A stretch of 64,000 bases of DNA, taken from contig NZ_CP017476.1 in assembly GCF_001761385.1 (NCBI RefSeq), forward strand, positions 124,001 to 188,000, given 5' to 3'. Below are positions 42,891 through 51,610 of the stretch, piece by piece. The DNA comes from Hydrogenophaga crassostreae. GTDB lineage: Bacteria > Pseudomonadota > Gammaproteobacteria > Burkholderiales > Burkholderiaceae_C. The notes below the pieces were generated by a model. That model was not told where the DNA came from. It saw only the letters and a list, made by a program, of their open reading frames with translations, and did not search any database. The position numbers were made by a program, and so were the translations under genes. Position 1 is the stretch's first letter; the number at the start of each line of letters is the position of its first letter.

Positions 42891-44329
42891 GCGGTCACCT
42901 TTTCACTGGAAGGGGTTGGCGCCGAGGGCACCGCGGCGGGCGCTGCCACCGGGATCGGAGACGCGGGCGCCAGCGGGTTGGCGTCCAGCCAGGTCTCCAG
43001 AAAGCCGGTGTGCACATCGGCGGCGGCCACTTGTGCATCGCCACTCAGGGCCTGGTGCAAGGCGATCGTGGTGTGCACGCCTTCGACCTTGAGTTCACCC
43101 AGCGCGCGGCGCAGTCGGGCCAGCGCGTTGGCGCGGTCGCGGTCGTGCACGATGAGCTTGCCCAGCAGCGAGTCGTAGTAGGCCGGGACGGTGTAGCCGG
43201 GAAACAGCATGGAATCGAAGCGCACGCCGGGGCCGCCGGGCACCACCAGTTGCGAGATCAGACCGGGGCTGGGCATGAAGCCCTTGGCCGCGTTCTCGGC
43301 GTTGATTCGCACCTCGATGGCCGCGCCCTCCAGCCGGATGTCTTCCTGCCGCAGACGCAGGGGGTTGCCCAGCGCAATGCAGATCATTTCCTTGACCAGA
43401 TCGATGCCGGTGACCATCTCGGTGACCGGGTGTTCGACCTGGATGCGGGTGTTCATCTCGATGAAGAAGAACTCCTGCGTGTCGTCGTCAAAGAGGTATT
43501 CCAGCGTGCCTGCGCCGCGGTAGGACACGGCGTTGGCCAGGCGCAGTGCCGAGGCGCACAGCTCGGCGCGCTTGGTTTCGCTGAGGGCGGCCGACGGCGC
43601 CTCTTCCCAGACCTTCTGGCGCCGGCGTTGCAGCGAGCATTCCCGTTCGAAACAATGCACCACGCGTGCGCCGTCGCCCAGGATCTGCACTTCGATGTGG
43701 CGCGCGCGGCGAATGAAGCGCTCCAGGTACACCTCGCCGTTGCCAAAGGCCGCCTTGGCTTCGGCGGTGGCGGTGGCGAATTGCTGGCGCAGCTCGGCTT
43801 CGTCGCGGGCGATGCGGATGCCTCGCCCGCCGCCGCCGGCCGAAGCCTTGATCATGATGGGGTAGCCAACGGCCTCGGCCTGGGCCACCGCGCTGTCGGC
43901 GTCGTTCACCACACCTTCGCTGCCCGGTACCGTCGGCACGCCGGCGCGCATCGCCGCGGCGCGCGCTGCGGCTTTGTTGCCCATGGTGCGGATGGCCTCG
44001 GGTGTGGGGCCGATGTAGACCATGCCGGCGGCTTCGATGCGTTCGGCAAAGTCGGCGTTCTCCGAGAGGAAGCCGTAGCCGGGGTGCACCGCGCCGGCGC
44101 CGCTCAGCTCGGCCGCGTGCAACACGGCATCGGCGTCAAGGTAGCTCTTGCTGGCGTGGGCCGGGCCGATGCGCACCGCTTCGTCGGCCATTTGAACGGC
44201 CAGGCTCCGGGCATCGGCATCGCTGTAGACAGCGACAGTTTGCAGACCCAGCTCTTTGGCCGCGCGGATGATGCGCACGGCGATTTCGCCGCGGTTGGCG
44301 ATCAGCACCTTGTTGAAAGCAGCTTTCAT
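42887..44329 (-). CDS. Biotin carboxylase (AccC-like) of the Pxp-type operon
   Basis: 480 residues with the full ATP-grasp biotin carboxylase layout: KVLIANRGEIAVRIIRAAKELG, GAVHPGYGFLSENADFAE, MIKASAGGGGRGIR, the catalytic segment HCFERECSLQRRRQKVWEEAPS, FFIEMNTRIQVEHPVTEMVTG and DSLLGKLIVH. A Pro/Ala-rich C-terminal tail (about 450-480) is unlike AccC of fatty-acid synthesis. It is adjacent to its own carrier gene (14 bp) and pxpB (4-bp overlap), so it is dedicated to this operon. Confidence 0.9.
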   Translation of the reverse strand: MKAAFNKVLIANRGEIAVRIIRAAKELGLQTVAVYSDADARSLAVQMADEAVRIGPAHASKSYLDADAVLHAAELSGAGAVHPGYGFLSENADFAERIEAAGMVYIGPTPEAIRTMGNKAAARAAAMRAGVPTVPGSEGVVNDADSAVAQAEAVGYPIMIKASAGGGGRGIRIARDEAELRQQFATATAEAKAAFGNGEVYLERFIRRARHIEVQILGDGARVVHCFERECSLQRRRQKVWEEAPSAALSETKRAELCASALRLANAVSYRGAGTLEYLFDDDTQEFFFIEMNTRIQVEHPVTEMVTGIDLVKEMICIALGNPLRLRQEDIRLEGAAIEVRINAENAAKGFMPSPGLISQLVVPGGPGVRFDSMLFPGYTVPAYYDSLLGKLIVHDRDRANALARLRRALGELKVEGVHTTIALHQALSGDAQVAAADVHTGFLETWLDANPLAPASPIPVAAPAAVPSAPTPSSEKVTA

Positions 44330-44342
44330 CGTGTGGCCCGCC

Positions 44343-44591
44343 TCAGTCAACTTCGATGGTGGCCAGCACCTGACCGGGATCGACCGGCGCGGCATCCTCG
44401 ACCTGGAAGGCGCCCATGCGCCCGGCCACCTCGGCGCTGATTTCGCTGAACTGTTTCATCACTTCGATCAGGCCGATCACATCGCCCACGGCGACCGCGT
44501 CACCCTCGGACTTGAACGGCGGCGCATCGGGTGAAGAGCGGCGGTAAAACGTGCCCGGCAGGGGGCTCTCGATAGCGTGGGTGGTGGACAT
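44343..44591 (-). CDS. Biotin carrier protein of the Pxp-type operon
   Basis: 82-residue free-standing biotinyl domain. PLPGTFYRRSSPDAPPFKSEGDAVAVGD leads to the biotinylation site IEVMKQFSEI with Lys46, then AGRMGAFQVEDAAPVDPGQVLATIEVD. The VMKQ context differs from the AMKM of the fusion protein at 11403 and is nearer AccB-type EAMK/EVMK. It starts at ATG 44591 after CAGGAG and lies between pxpA and the biotin carboxylase gene. Confidence 0.88.
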   Translation of the reverse strand: MSTTHAIESPLPGTFYRRSSPDAPPFKSEGDAVAVGDVIGLIEVMKQFSEISAEVAGRMGAFQVEDAAPVDPGQVLATIEVD

Positions 44592-44622
44592 CAAAGGCTC
44601 CTGAAAAAGGGGGGTTGGGGGG

Positions 44623-45402
44623 TCAGCGCAGAGGCAGTTGGTTGACACCCACGACCTGAACGCCGCGGTCATCCAGCAGTTGGCGGGTTGCCTGCACCAG
44701 CGCCAGGGCGCCGGGGGTGTCGCTGTGGATGCAAACCGAGTCGAACTCGATGGCCACGGTCTGACCGTCAACGGTTTTGACCACGCCTTGCTCACAAGCG
44801 AGGAGCACTTTCTGTGCCACGGCCTTGGGGTCGAGCGCGGACACCCGGCGCGTGAAGACGATGAAACCGTTGGAGCCGTAGTCGCGGTCGGCGTAAAACT
44901 CCCGCACCACGGGCTGGCCTGCCGCCTGGGCCAAGCGGTGCACCACCGAGCCGCCCATGCAGAACAGGAACAGCTGGGGGTCGACCTTTCGCAGCGCCTC
45001 GACCAGCGCCCGGGCCAGGGCTTCGTCCTGGGCCACGTGCATGTAGAGCGCGCCGTGGGGCTTGATGTGCTGCAGCTTGACGCCGTCCAGCGCGGCGATT
45101 TCGCGCAGTGCGCCGAGCTGGTAGAGCATGTCGTTGACCAGTTCGTCAACGCCGACATGCATGTGGCGGCGGCCAAAACCCACCAGGTCACGAAAGCCGG
45201 GATGGGCGCCGACGCCAACGCCCAGCGCTGCAGCCATCTCCACCGTGCGGCGCATGGTGCTGGGGTCTCCGGCGTGGAAGCCGGTGGCCACATTGGCCGA
45301 ACTGATCAATGGCATCAACTGCGCATCCACGCCGTCGCCAATGGTCCAGGGGCCGAAGCCTTCGCCCATGTCGGAGTTGAGATCGATTTGCGTTTTCTTC
45401 AC
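44623..45402 (-). CDS. pxpA: PxpA / LamB-YcsF family protein
   Basis: 259 residues of the LamB_YcsF family. Start IDLNSDMGEGFGPW, then ANVATGFHAGDPSTMRRTVEMAA, VGAHPGFRDLVGFGRRHM, HIKPHGALYMHVAQDE, REFYADRDYGSNGFIVFTRR and CIHSDTPGALALV, with the usual conserved His/Asp residues. In E. coli PxpA opens 5-oxoproline with ATP together with PxpBC. First gene of the minus operon, divergent from lysR. Confidence 0.92.
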   Translation of the reverse strand: MKKTQIDLNSDMGEGFGPWTIGDGVDAQLMPLISSANVATGFHAGDPSTMRRTVEMAAALGVGVGAHPGFRDLVGFGRRHMHVGVDELVNDMLYQLGALREIAALDGVKLQHIKPHGALYMHVAQDEALARALVEALRKVDPQLFLFCMGGSVVHRLAQAAGQPVVREFYADRDYGSNGFIVFTRRVSALDPKAVAQKVLLACEQGVVKTVDGQTVAIEFDSVCIHSDTPGALALVQATRQLLDDRGVQVVGVNQLPLR

Positions 45403-45477
45403 AGGATTTCGCCGTTGGGTGGATCGAACAAGCCGGAAAACCGGGCCAGGTGAGGGAAGAATAGGGCTGGGGATTGC

Positions 45478-45610
45478 ATCTGAAAAGCATCGAATTCAGA
45501 TGTTTCTCTATCTGAAAAACAGATGGTCAGAGGCGGACGCCTTGGTTTACCCTCGGTAGAAGCCATCTGAATAACAGTCTTCATCTGTATCTAGATGCGG
45601 AAATTCAGAT
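45478..45610. promoter_or_regulatory. Cluster of ATCTGAA/TTCAGAT half-sites between pxpA and lysR
   Basis: Five exact 7-mers in 133 bp: ATCTGAA at 45478-45484, 45510-45516 and 45565-45571, and TTCAGAT at 45495-45501 and 45604-45610. Looser CAGATG/ATCTG copies occur at 45520-45524, 45583-45587 and 45592-45596. Pairs in opposite orientation form dyads. The LysR protein encoded next door is the obvious candidate binder, controlling itself and the eight-gene operon. Confidence 0.6.
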
Positions 45611-45638
45611 CGCATCAGACATTGATCAGAGGACGACC

Positions 45639-46565
45639 ATGGCACTCACGATTCGGCAGCTTCGGTATTTCACGGCGGTGGCCGAGGTGGGCCGCATTTC
45701 GCAGGCGGCGGTTCAGCTGAACATTTCTCAGTCCGCCGTGACAACAGCCGTGCGCGAGCTCGAAGACATGGTTCGCCAGCCGCTGTTCGAGCGCCATTCA
45801 CATGGCGTTGAACTCACCAACGCGGGGCGGCGTTTTCTGAGCCACGCCTATTCGGTGCTCGCCGCGGCCGAGGCGGCCGAACGCATGCCCGATGAAGAGG
45901 CCACGGTGGAGGGCGAGTTGACGGTGGCCGCGAGCTACACCGTGCTGGGCTACTTTCTGCCGCACCACCTCGACCGCTTCTCCCGTCTGCATCCGCGGGT
46001 GAACATCAAGGTGCACGAGGCGGCGCGCCAGGACATCGAAGAAGGGCTGATCACGCGGCGCTACGACATGGGGGTGCTGCTGACCTCCAACGTGGCCTTG
46101 TCGGAGCTGACACTGGAGACCTTCTTCGGCTCTCACCGGCGCCTGTGGGTGAGCAGCAAACACCCCTTGCTCGACAAGCAGGAGGTGTCGCTGGCCGATG
46201 TGGCGCAGGAGCCTTACATCATGCTCACGGTGGATGAAGCCGCAGCGACCTCGCTGAAGTACTGGAGCCAGACGCCGCACCGGCCCGATATCCGCCTGCG
46301 CACCAGTTCGGTCGAAGCGGTGCGCAGCACGGTGGCCAACGGCATGGGTGTGTGCATCTTGTCGGACATGGTCTACAGGCCCTGGTCACTGGAAGGCAAG
46401 CGCATCGAGACCATCAACCTGCGCGACGAAATCCCGACCATGAACATCGGCCTGAGCTGGAAGCAGGGCACCGAGCCCACGCCGGCCATGACCGCTTTTC
46501 GCGATTACTTTCGTCACCAGTTTCTGGACCCCACTTCGGCGCGTGTGGGCCGCAACCGCCTTTGA
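45639..46565 (+). CDS. LysR family regulator of the Pxp-type operon
   Basis: 308 residues. The N-terminal HTH (about 3-62) reads LTIRQLRYFTAVAEVGRISQAAVQLNISQSAVTTAVRELE, and the effector domain (about 90-295) carries ELTVAASYTVLGYFLPHHLDRFSRLHPRVNI and PYIMLTVDEAAATSL. It is divergent from pxpA with 236 bp between starts, holding the repeated ATCTGAA boxes. The likely inducer is the substrate or product of the operon. Confidence 0.92.
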   Translation: MALTIRQLRYFTAVAEVGRISQAAVQLNISQSAVTTAVRELEDMVRQPLFERHSHGVELTNAGRRFLSHAYSVLAAAEAAERMPDEEATVEGELTVAASYTVLGYFLPHHLDRFSRLHPRVNIKVHEAARQDIEEGLITRRYDMGVLLTSNVALSELTLETFFGSHRRLWVSSKHPLLDKQEVSLADVAQEPYIMLTVDEAAATSLKYWSQTPHRPDIRLRTSSVEAVRSTVANGMGVCILSDMVYRPWSLEGKRIETINLRDEIPTMNIGLSWKQGTEPTPAMTAFRDYFRHQFLDPTSARVGRNRL

Positions 46566-46614
46566 GCCCGGGCCAGGGGGGGCAAGAACCGGGTGGAACG
46601 CGCGACGCGAGGGG

Positions 46615-47748
46615 CTACCCCGCTTTGAGCATCTGCATTTGCGAAGCGTCGGGGAGTTGCCCGGCATGCAGGCGGATGCGCAATGAAAGATCGGTGCGCG
46701 AATCGGCGTTGTCCAGCGCTTGTTCCAGCGAAATTTCGCCGCGCTGGTAAAGCGTGTAGAGCGACTGGTCGAACGAGATCATGCCCTGTTCATTGCTTTT
46801 GGCGATCACATCCTTGACTTCGTCGGTTTTGCCTTTCTGGATCAGATCGGCGATATACGGTGACAGCAGCATGACCTCCAGTGCCGGCACCAGCCGATCA
46901 TGCGTGCCGGGGATTAACCGTTGCCCAACCACACCCTTGAGGTTGAGCGACAGGTCCATCAGGATCTGCTTGTGCGCTGTTTCCGGGAAAAAATTCAGGA
47001 TGCGCTGTTGCGCCTGGTTGGCGTTGTTGGCATGCAGCGTGGACACACACAGGTGGCCTGTTTCTGCATAGGCCAGCGCATGCTGCATGGTGTCGCGGTC
47101 GCGAATCTCGCCAATCATGATCACATCGGGTGCCTCGCGCATGGCGTGGCGCAGGGCCTCGTCAAACGACCGGGTGTCCAGCCCCACTTCGCGCTGATCC
47201 ACATTCGACATGTTGTGGCTGTGCTCGAATTCCATGGGGTCTTCCACCGTCAGGATGTGGCCGGCAGCATGTTGGTTGCGGTAGTTCAGCATGGCGGCCA
47301 GCGTGGTCGACTTGCCCGAGCCCGCCGCCCCCACCACCAGCACCAGGCCCCGCTTGAGCATGGCCAGGCGACTCAATACCGGGGGCAGATTCAGGCTCTC
47401 CAGCGTCGGAATTTTCGAGTTGACGTGGCGCACCACCACGGCCACTTCGCCGCGCTGGCGGTAGACGTTGACCCGAAAGCGGCCCAGACCCTCAATGGCA
47501 ATGGCCAGATCGCATTCCTGCGTGGCCTCAAAGTCGCGAACCTGCGCTTCGCGCATCACCGAGTAAGCGAGTTGCTGCACCTGTGCCCCACGCATCACCG
47601 CTTCAGGCAGGCGTTTGACCACGCCTTGCACTTTGAGCGACGCCGGCGCACCACTGGAAAGAAACAGGTCCGACGCACCCTGCGCCACCATCAAAGAGAG
47701 GTAGCGTCCAAGGTCGTCGGGGAGCGCGTTGGCGAGGGCAGAGTCCAT
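46615..47748 (-). CDS. Third PilT/PilU-like ATPase
   Basis: 377-residue PilT/PilU ATPase paralogue, away from other pilus genes. Walker A is GAAGSGKS (about 137-144), then HILTVEDPMEFEHSHN, Walker B VIMIGEIRD, TLHANNANQAQQRILNFF and a C-terminal tail. Tail and length are PilU-like, but the loop reads GAAGSGKS rather than GATGSGKS. The window thus encodes three retraction-type ATPases. Possible role in an alternative or minor pilus machine, or modulation of PilT. Confidence 0.88.
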   Translation of the reverse strand: MDSALANALPDDLGRYLSLMVAQGASDLFLSSGAPASLKVQGVVKRLPEAVMRGAQVQQLAYSVMREAQVRDFEATQECDLAIAIEGLGRFRVNVYRQRGEVAVVVRHVNSKIPTLESLNLPPVLSRLAMLKRGLVLVVGAAGSGKSTTLAAMLNYRNQHAAGHILTVEDPMEFEHSHNMSNVDQREVGLDTRSFDEALRHAMREAPDVIMIGEIRDRDTMQHALAYAETGHLCVSTLHANNANQAQQRILNFFPETAHKQILMDLSLNLKGVVGQRLIPGTHDRLVPALEVMLLSPYIADLIQKGKTDEVKDVIAKSNEQGMISFDQSLYTLYQRGEISLEQALDNADSRTDLSLRIRLHAGQLPDASQMQMLKAG

Positions 47749-47841
47749 GGGGGTCCAATGAAAAGGGGGCAGGCCCCTTGTGTATCGACCGCCAGGCGCC
47801 CACCTTGAATGTCCCCCGCGCCGATTGCAGCGCGGCTCAGC

Positions 47842-48264
47842 TCATTTGGGTGCCAACACCGCCATGGTGATGCGCGAAACGCAGGTCAGCTCACCCGCCT
47901 CATTCTTGAGTTCAATGGCCCACACTTGCGTGCTGCGCCCAATGTGCACCGGGCGCGTGGTGCCCGTGACCCACCCGCTGGTGGCGCCTTTCAGGTGGTT
48001 GGCGTTGATGTCCAGCCCCACCGTTCGGTAGCCCTCGGGCACACAGAACGCCGCGCCACATGAGCCCAGTGTTTCGGCCAGCGCCACGCTCACGCCGCCG
48101 TGCAGCAGGCCATAGGGCTGGATGGTGCGGCGGTCGACCGGTACGCGGGCGGTGATGAAGTCGTCGCCCACTTCGGTGAACTCCATGCCCAGGTGCTCAT
48201 TGGCCGTGCCAAGGCTGATGCGGTTGAGAATTTCGATGGAGATGGCTTGTTTCCAGATCGGCAT
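47842..48264 (-). CDS. Hotdog-fold thioesterase, PaaI/YdiI (MenI)-like
   Basis: 140 residues in one hotdog domain. VPVDRRTIQPYGLLHGGVSVALAETLGSCGA contains the HGG motif of the long helix and the catalytic carboxylate region; GLDINANHLKGATSGWVTGTTRPVHIGRSTQVW follows. Family members hydrolyse aroyl- or acyl-CoA, for example DHNA-CoA. Substrate not fixed by sequence. It is in line with the pilU-like gene and the RHH gene but separated by about 90-120 bp gaps. Confidence 0.88.
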   Translation of the reverse strand: MPIWKQAISIEILNRISLGTANEHLGMEFTEVGDDFITARVPVDRRTIQPYGLLHGGVSVALAETLGSCGAAFCVPEGYRTVGLDINANHLKGATSGWVTGTTRPVHIGRSTQVWAIELKNEAGELTCVSRITMAVLAPK

Positions 48265-48381
48265 GGGTGCGTGCGGCGCGGGCCGCAGGGTGGCTGAGGG
48301 ATGCGTTGCACTGTAGCGCCTGCACCGCCCCGCGTCGCGTCCCGTGCAGGACTCGGCGCAGCGGCGGATGCTGGCCTGCGC

Positions 48382-48795
48382 TCAGCCCCTGCGCCGCAGC
48401 GGCACCACGGCGCCTGGCGCGCTGCTGCCGCTGCCCCGGGCTGGCAGGGCCCAGTGCGACGGCAGGGCGTGCAGCACGGCCCGGGCGTCGAGCGAGCCGA
48501 TCGGGATGGCGTTGTCCATGGGAATGCGCTGGTGCGCCTGCAGCGCCATGTAACGCAGCGCGCTCACGCGCAGGAAGGACGAGAAATTGCCCACCTCGCC
48601 GCGCGCTTCGACCAGCTCGTCGTAGAGTTTTTCGATCAACTGCACCACCCCCATGCCGTCGCGCAGGCCGATTTCTTCCAGCACGGCCCAGTACAGGTTT
48701 TCCAGTCGGATGCTGGTGACCACCCCATGCAGCCGCACCGAGCGGGTGCGGCTGGCGTAGCTGTCGGGCTGGGCGCTGATGAAGATCTCACACAT
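48382..48795 (-). CDS. Ribbon-helix-helix (RHH_4) domain protein
   Basis: 137 residues. SVRLHGVVTSIRLENLYWAVLEEIGLRDGMGVVQLIEKLYDELVEARGEVGNFSSFLRV (about 19-77) is the RHH_4 pattern: a beta strand for the DNA groove and two helices. The Pro/Gly/Ser-rich C-terminus (about 105-137) is likely disordered. ATG 48795 follows AAGGAG. It is a probable small DNA-binding regulator; target unknown. Confidence 0.8.
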   Translation of the reverse strand: MCEIFISAQPDSYASRTRSVRLHGVVTSIRLENLYWAVLEEIGLRDGMGVVQLIEKLYDELVEARGEVGNFSSFLRVSALRYMALQAHQRIPMDNAIPIGSLDARAVLHALPSHWALPARGSGSSAPGAVVPLRRRG

Positions 48796-48844
48796 GGCGA
48801 ACTCCTTGGGCGGTGGGCCAGCGAGCGGGCGGCCCGGGTGGCAT

Positions 48845-49423
48845 TCAGTGGGTGATTCGGGTGCCCAGCACGGCGAGGAACTGCGCGATCCAGGCCGGGT
48901 GGGCGGGCCAGGCGGGCGCCGTCACAAAAGGGCCGTCGGTCACCGCCTGGTCCACGGGAATGTTGGCGTATTTTGCGCCCGCCAACTCCACCTCGACCTG
49001 ACAAGCGGGGTAGGCTGAAATGGTGCGGCCTTTGATATCGCCCGTCGCGGCCAGCAGCTGTGCGCCGTGGCACACCGCGGCCACGGGTTTGCCGGTGGAC
49101 GTGAAGTGTTTCACCATCGCCATGACCGGGGCATGCATGCGCAGGTACTCGGGGCCGCGCCCGCCGGGAATCACCAGCCCGTCGTAGGTCTCGGGTTTGA
49201 TGTCGGCGAAGGTGGCGTTGAGCGTGAAGCGGTGACCGGGCTTTTCGCTGTAGGTCTGGGCCCCTTCGAAATCGTGGATGGCCGTGTGGATGAAGTCCCC
49301 TGCGGCCTTGTCGGGCGCGACAGCGTGCACCGTGTGGCCCACGGCCTGCAGCGCCTGAAACGGCACCATGGTTTCGTAGTCTTCGCAGTAGTCGCCGCAG
49401 ATCATCAGCAGTTTTTTGCCCAT
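48845..49423 (-). CDS. DJ-1/PfpI family protein
   Basis: 192 residues of the class-I glutamine amidotransferase-like DJ-1/PfpI fold. GKKLLMICGDYCEDYETMVPFQAL starts the sheet; the nucleophile elbow is AVCHGAQLLAATGDIKG with the cysteine next to His. The loop TYDGLVIPGGRGPEYLR is typical. Such proteins act as glyoxalase-, deglycase- or protease-like stress proteins. ATG 49423 follows GGAG; the longer frame upstream has no family match. Confidence 0.86.
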   Translation of the reverse strand: MGKKLLMICGDYCEDYETMVPFQALQAVGHTVHAVAPDKAAGDFIHTAIHDFEGAQTYSEKPGHRFTLNATFADIKPETYDGLVIPGGRGPEYLRMHAPVMAMVKHFTSTGKPVAAVCHGAQLLAATGDIKGRTISAYPACQVEVELAGAKYANIPVDQAVTDGPFVTAPAWPAHPAWIAQFLAVLGTRITH

Positions 49424-49556
49424 GGGAGTCTCCTCAAGAAGGTGGATGAAGCCTTGATTCTTGAGGCGGCGGTGCAGCAGGGGGTAACAGCCAATTACTG
49501 CGCGCTTCAGGGTTTTCCCGGGCAAGCGGGCGCGGCCTTGGGCGCCAGAACGGTCT

Positions 49557-50165
49557 TCAGGGGCGTTGGAACACCTGGCGCGCCTTGGCCACCTGGGCCC
49601 GGACCACGCAGCCCTCGGCATGGTCGTTGATCAGGCCCATGGCCTGCATGAAGGCAAAGACCGTGGTCGGGCCAACAAACTTCCAGCCCTGCTTTTTCAA
49701 AGCCTTGGACAAGGCGATCGAAGCCGCTGAAGTGGAGACCGTTTGCGGCTCGGCAAGGTCTTTGGCTGCGGGTTCGTGGCGCCAGAAATAGGCCGCCAGC
49801 GAGCCCTCGCGCGCGATCAGTTGTTGCGCGCAGCGCGCATTGTTGATCGCGGCTTCGATCTTGCCCCGGTGGCGCACGATGCCTGCGTCCTGCATCAGGC
49901 GTTCGACATCTTGTTCGGTGAAGCGGGCCACCGTGTCGATGTCAAAGCTGCTGAAAGCGGCGCGAAAGCTCTCGCGCTTGGCCAAAATGGTGCGCCAGCT
50001 CAAGCCCGATTGAAAGCCCTCAAGGCAGAGCTTTTCAAACAGCCGACGGTCGTCGGCCACGGGGAAGCCCCATTCCGCGTCGTGGTACGCGAAGAACTCG
50101 GGGGCTGCCGCGCACCAGCCGCAGCGCGGCAGCCCGTCGGGGCCGTTGACCGTGGCGGTGCCCAT
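49557..50165 (-). CDS. tag: DNA-3-methyladenine glycosylase I (TagA/Tag family)
   Basis: 202 residues. RCGWCAAAPEFFAYHDAEWGFPVADDRRLFEKLCLEGFQSGLSWRTIL matches the Tag start including the aromatic base pocket and Glu; later IVRHRGKIEAAINNARCAQQL and KKQGWKFVGPTTVFAFMQAMGLINDHAEGC with the C-terminal zinc ligands. It removes 3-methyladenine from DNA. It lies 4 bp behind the uracil/xanthine permease stop on the same strand. Confidence 0.94.
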   Translation of the reverse strand: MGTATVNGPDGLPRCGWCAAAPEFFAYHDAEWGFPVADDRRLFEKLCLEGFQSGLSWRTILAKRESFRAAFSSFDIDTVARFTEQDVERLMQDAGIVRHRGKIEAAINNARCAQQLIAREGSLAAYFWRHEPAAKDLAEPQTVSTSAASIALSKALKKQGWKFVGPTTVFAFMQAMGLINDHAEGCVVRAQVAKARQVFQRP

Positions 50166-50169
50166 GGGC

Positions 50170-51459
50170 TCAGGCCTTGCGGCGGTTGAGCAGCAGGTGC
50201 AGCAACACGGCGCCGAAGGTGGCGGTTCCGATGCCACCGAAGGCGAAATCACCGAACTTCAGCGTGTAGTCCCCGGTGCCCAGAATCAGCGTGATGGCGG
50301 CCACCAGCAGGTTCTTGTTGTCGGAAAAATCAACTTTGTTGTCGACCCAGATCTTGGCGCCGGCGATGGCGATCAAGCCGAACACCACGATGGACACGCC
50401 GCCCATGACCGGCAGCGGAATCGCCTGGATCAGCGCGCCGAACTTGGGTGAGAAGCCGAGCACGATGGCAAAGCAGCCGGCGACGAAAAACACGGCGGTT
50501 GAATAGATCTTGGTCGCGGCCATGACGCCGATGTTCTCGGCGTAGGTGGTCACGCCGGTGCCGCCCGACATGCCGGCCACCATGGTCGCCACACCGTCGC
50601 CCATGAAGGCGCGACCCATGTACTTGTCGAGGTTTTTGCCGGTCATTGCGGTCACGGCCTTGATGTGGCCCAGGTTTTCCGCCACCAGGATGATGGCCAC
50701 CGGCGCGATCAGGCTCATGGCCTTGGCTTCAAACACCGGTGCCGCGAAGCCGGGCATGCCGAACCAGGCCGCGTTGGCGATGCCCGAGAGGTCCATCGGC
50801 GTGCCGAAGCCCATGCCGTTGGTGAGCACCGCGTAAATCACGCTGGCCAGAATCAGGCCCACCAGAATCAGCAGGCGCTGCACCATGCCCGAGGTGAACA
50901 CCGCGACCAGGGCCACGCAGACAAAGGTGATGCCTTGCATCCAGGCGTCGAAGTTGGTCGGTGCCATGTTCTTGATCGGGATGCCGGCCAGGTTGAGGCC
51001 GATCACGGCGACCACCGCGCCGGTGACCACCGGGGGCATGAGCTTCTCGATCCAGCCCGTGCCAATGGCTTGCACCAGCATGCCGATCAGCGTGTACACA
51101 ATGCCGCAGGCGACGATGCCGCCCAGCGCCACGCCGATGTTGGCGTTGGGCCCGGGCCCGGTGTAGCCGCTGGCGGCGATCACCACGCCGATGAAAGCGA
51201 AGCTGGAGCCCAGGTAGCTGGGCACCTTGCCGCCGGTCATCACGAAGAAGATCAGGGTACCGATGCCGCTCATGAGGATGGCCACGTTGGGGTCGAAGCC
51301 CATGAGGATGGGTGCGAGCACCGTGGCGCCGAACATGGCGATCAGGTGTTGCACGCCCATGACGGCGGTGGAGGGCCAGGGCAGGCGCTCATCGGGGCCG
51401 ATCACGCCGCCGCTTTGCAGCGTGGCGGAGGGCTTCTCTGTCCAGTGGAACATGCTCAT
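50170..51459 (-). CDS. Uracil/xanthine permease (NCS2, UraA-like)
   Basis: 429 residues with about fourteen hydrophobic segments. Family marks are the PWPSTAVMGVQHLIAMFGATVLAP start, ILMGFDPNVAILMSGIGTLIFF, IILVAENLGHIKAVTAMTGKNLD, GMSGGTGVTTYAENIGVMAATKIYST and AIPLPVMGGVSIVVFGLIA. UraA group of proton symporters, uracil being the best guess. ATG 51459 follows GGAG; an in-frame ATG 6 bp later is also possible. The 151-bp gap to the divergent macA-like gene must hold both promoters; I see no clear operator there. Confidence 0.92.
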   Translation of the reverse strand: MSMFHWTEKPSATLQSGGVIGPDERLPWPSTAVMGVQHLIAMFGATVLAPILMGFDPNVAILMSGIGTLIFFVMTGGKVPSYLGSSFAFIGVVIAASGYTGPGPNANIGVALGGIVACGIVYTLIGMLVQAIGTGWIEKLMPPVVTGAVVAVIGLNLAGIPIKNMAPTNFDAWMQGITFVCVALVAVFTSGMVQRLLILVGLILASVIYAVLTNGMGFGTPMDLSGIANAAWFGMPGFAAPVFEAKAMSLIAPVAIILVAENLGHIKAVTAMTGKNLDKYMGRAFMGDGVATMVAGMSGGTGVTTYAENIGVMAATKIYSTAVFFVAGCFAIVLGFSPKFGALIQAIPLPVMGGVSIVVFGLIAIAGAKIWVDNKVDFSDNKNLLVAAITLILGTGDYTLKFGDFAFGGIGTATFGAVLLHLLLNRRKA

Positions 51460-51610
51460 GCGAAAAACTCCGTTCTTTGTTTGTTGTGCCGGGGATTGTG
51501 CAAGCAGGGCGCGGCCCTCACAAGCTTGCAGGCGACTTTCTTTCGCGCTGAATGCCGGGTGCTTGCGCAAAGGCAAGTCGCGTGTGCCTGCATTTTGGTA
51601 ATGTCCATCC

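Noticed and set aside
45520..45565. A small gene in the pxpA-lysR gap
   Set aside because: No open frame with a ribosome site; the region is explained by repeated regulator half-sites.
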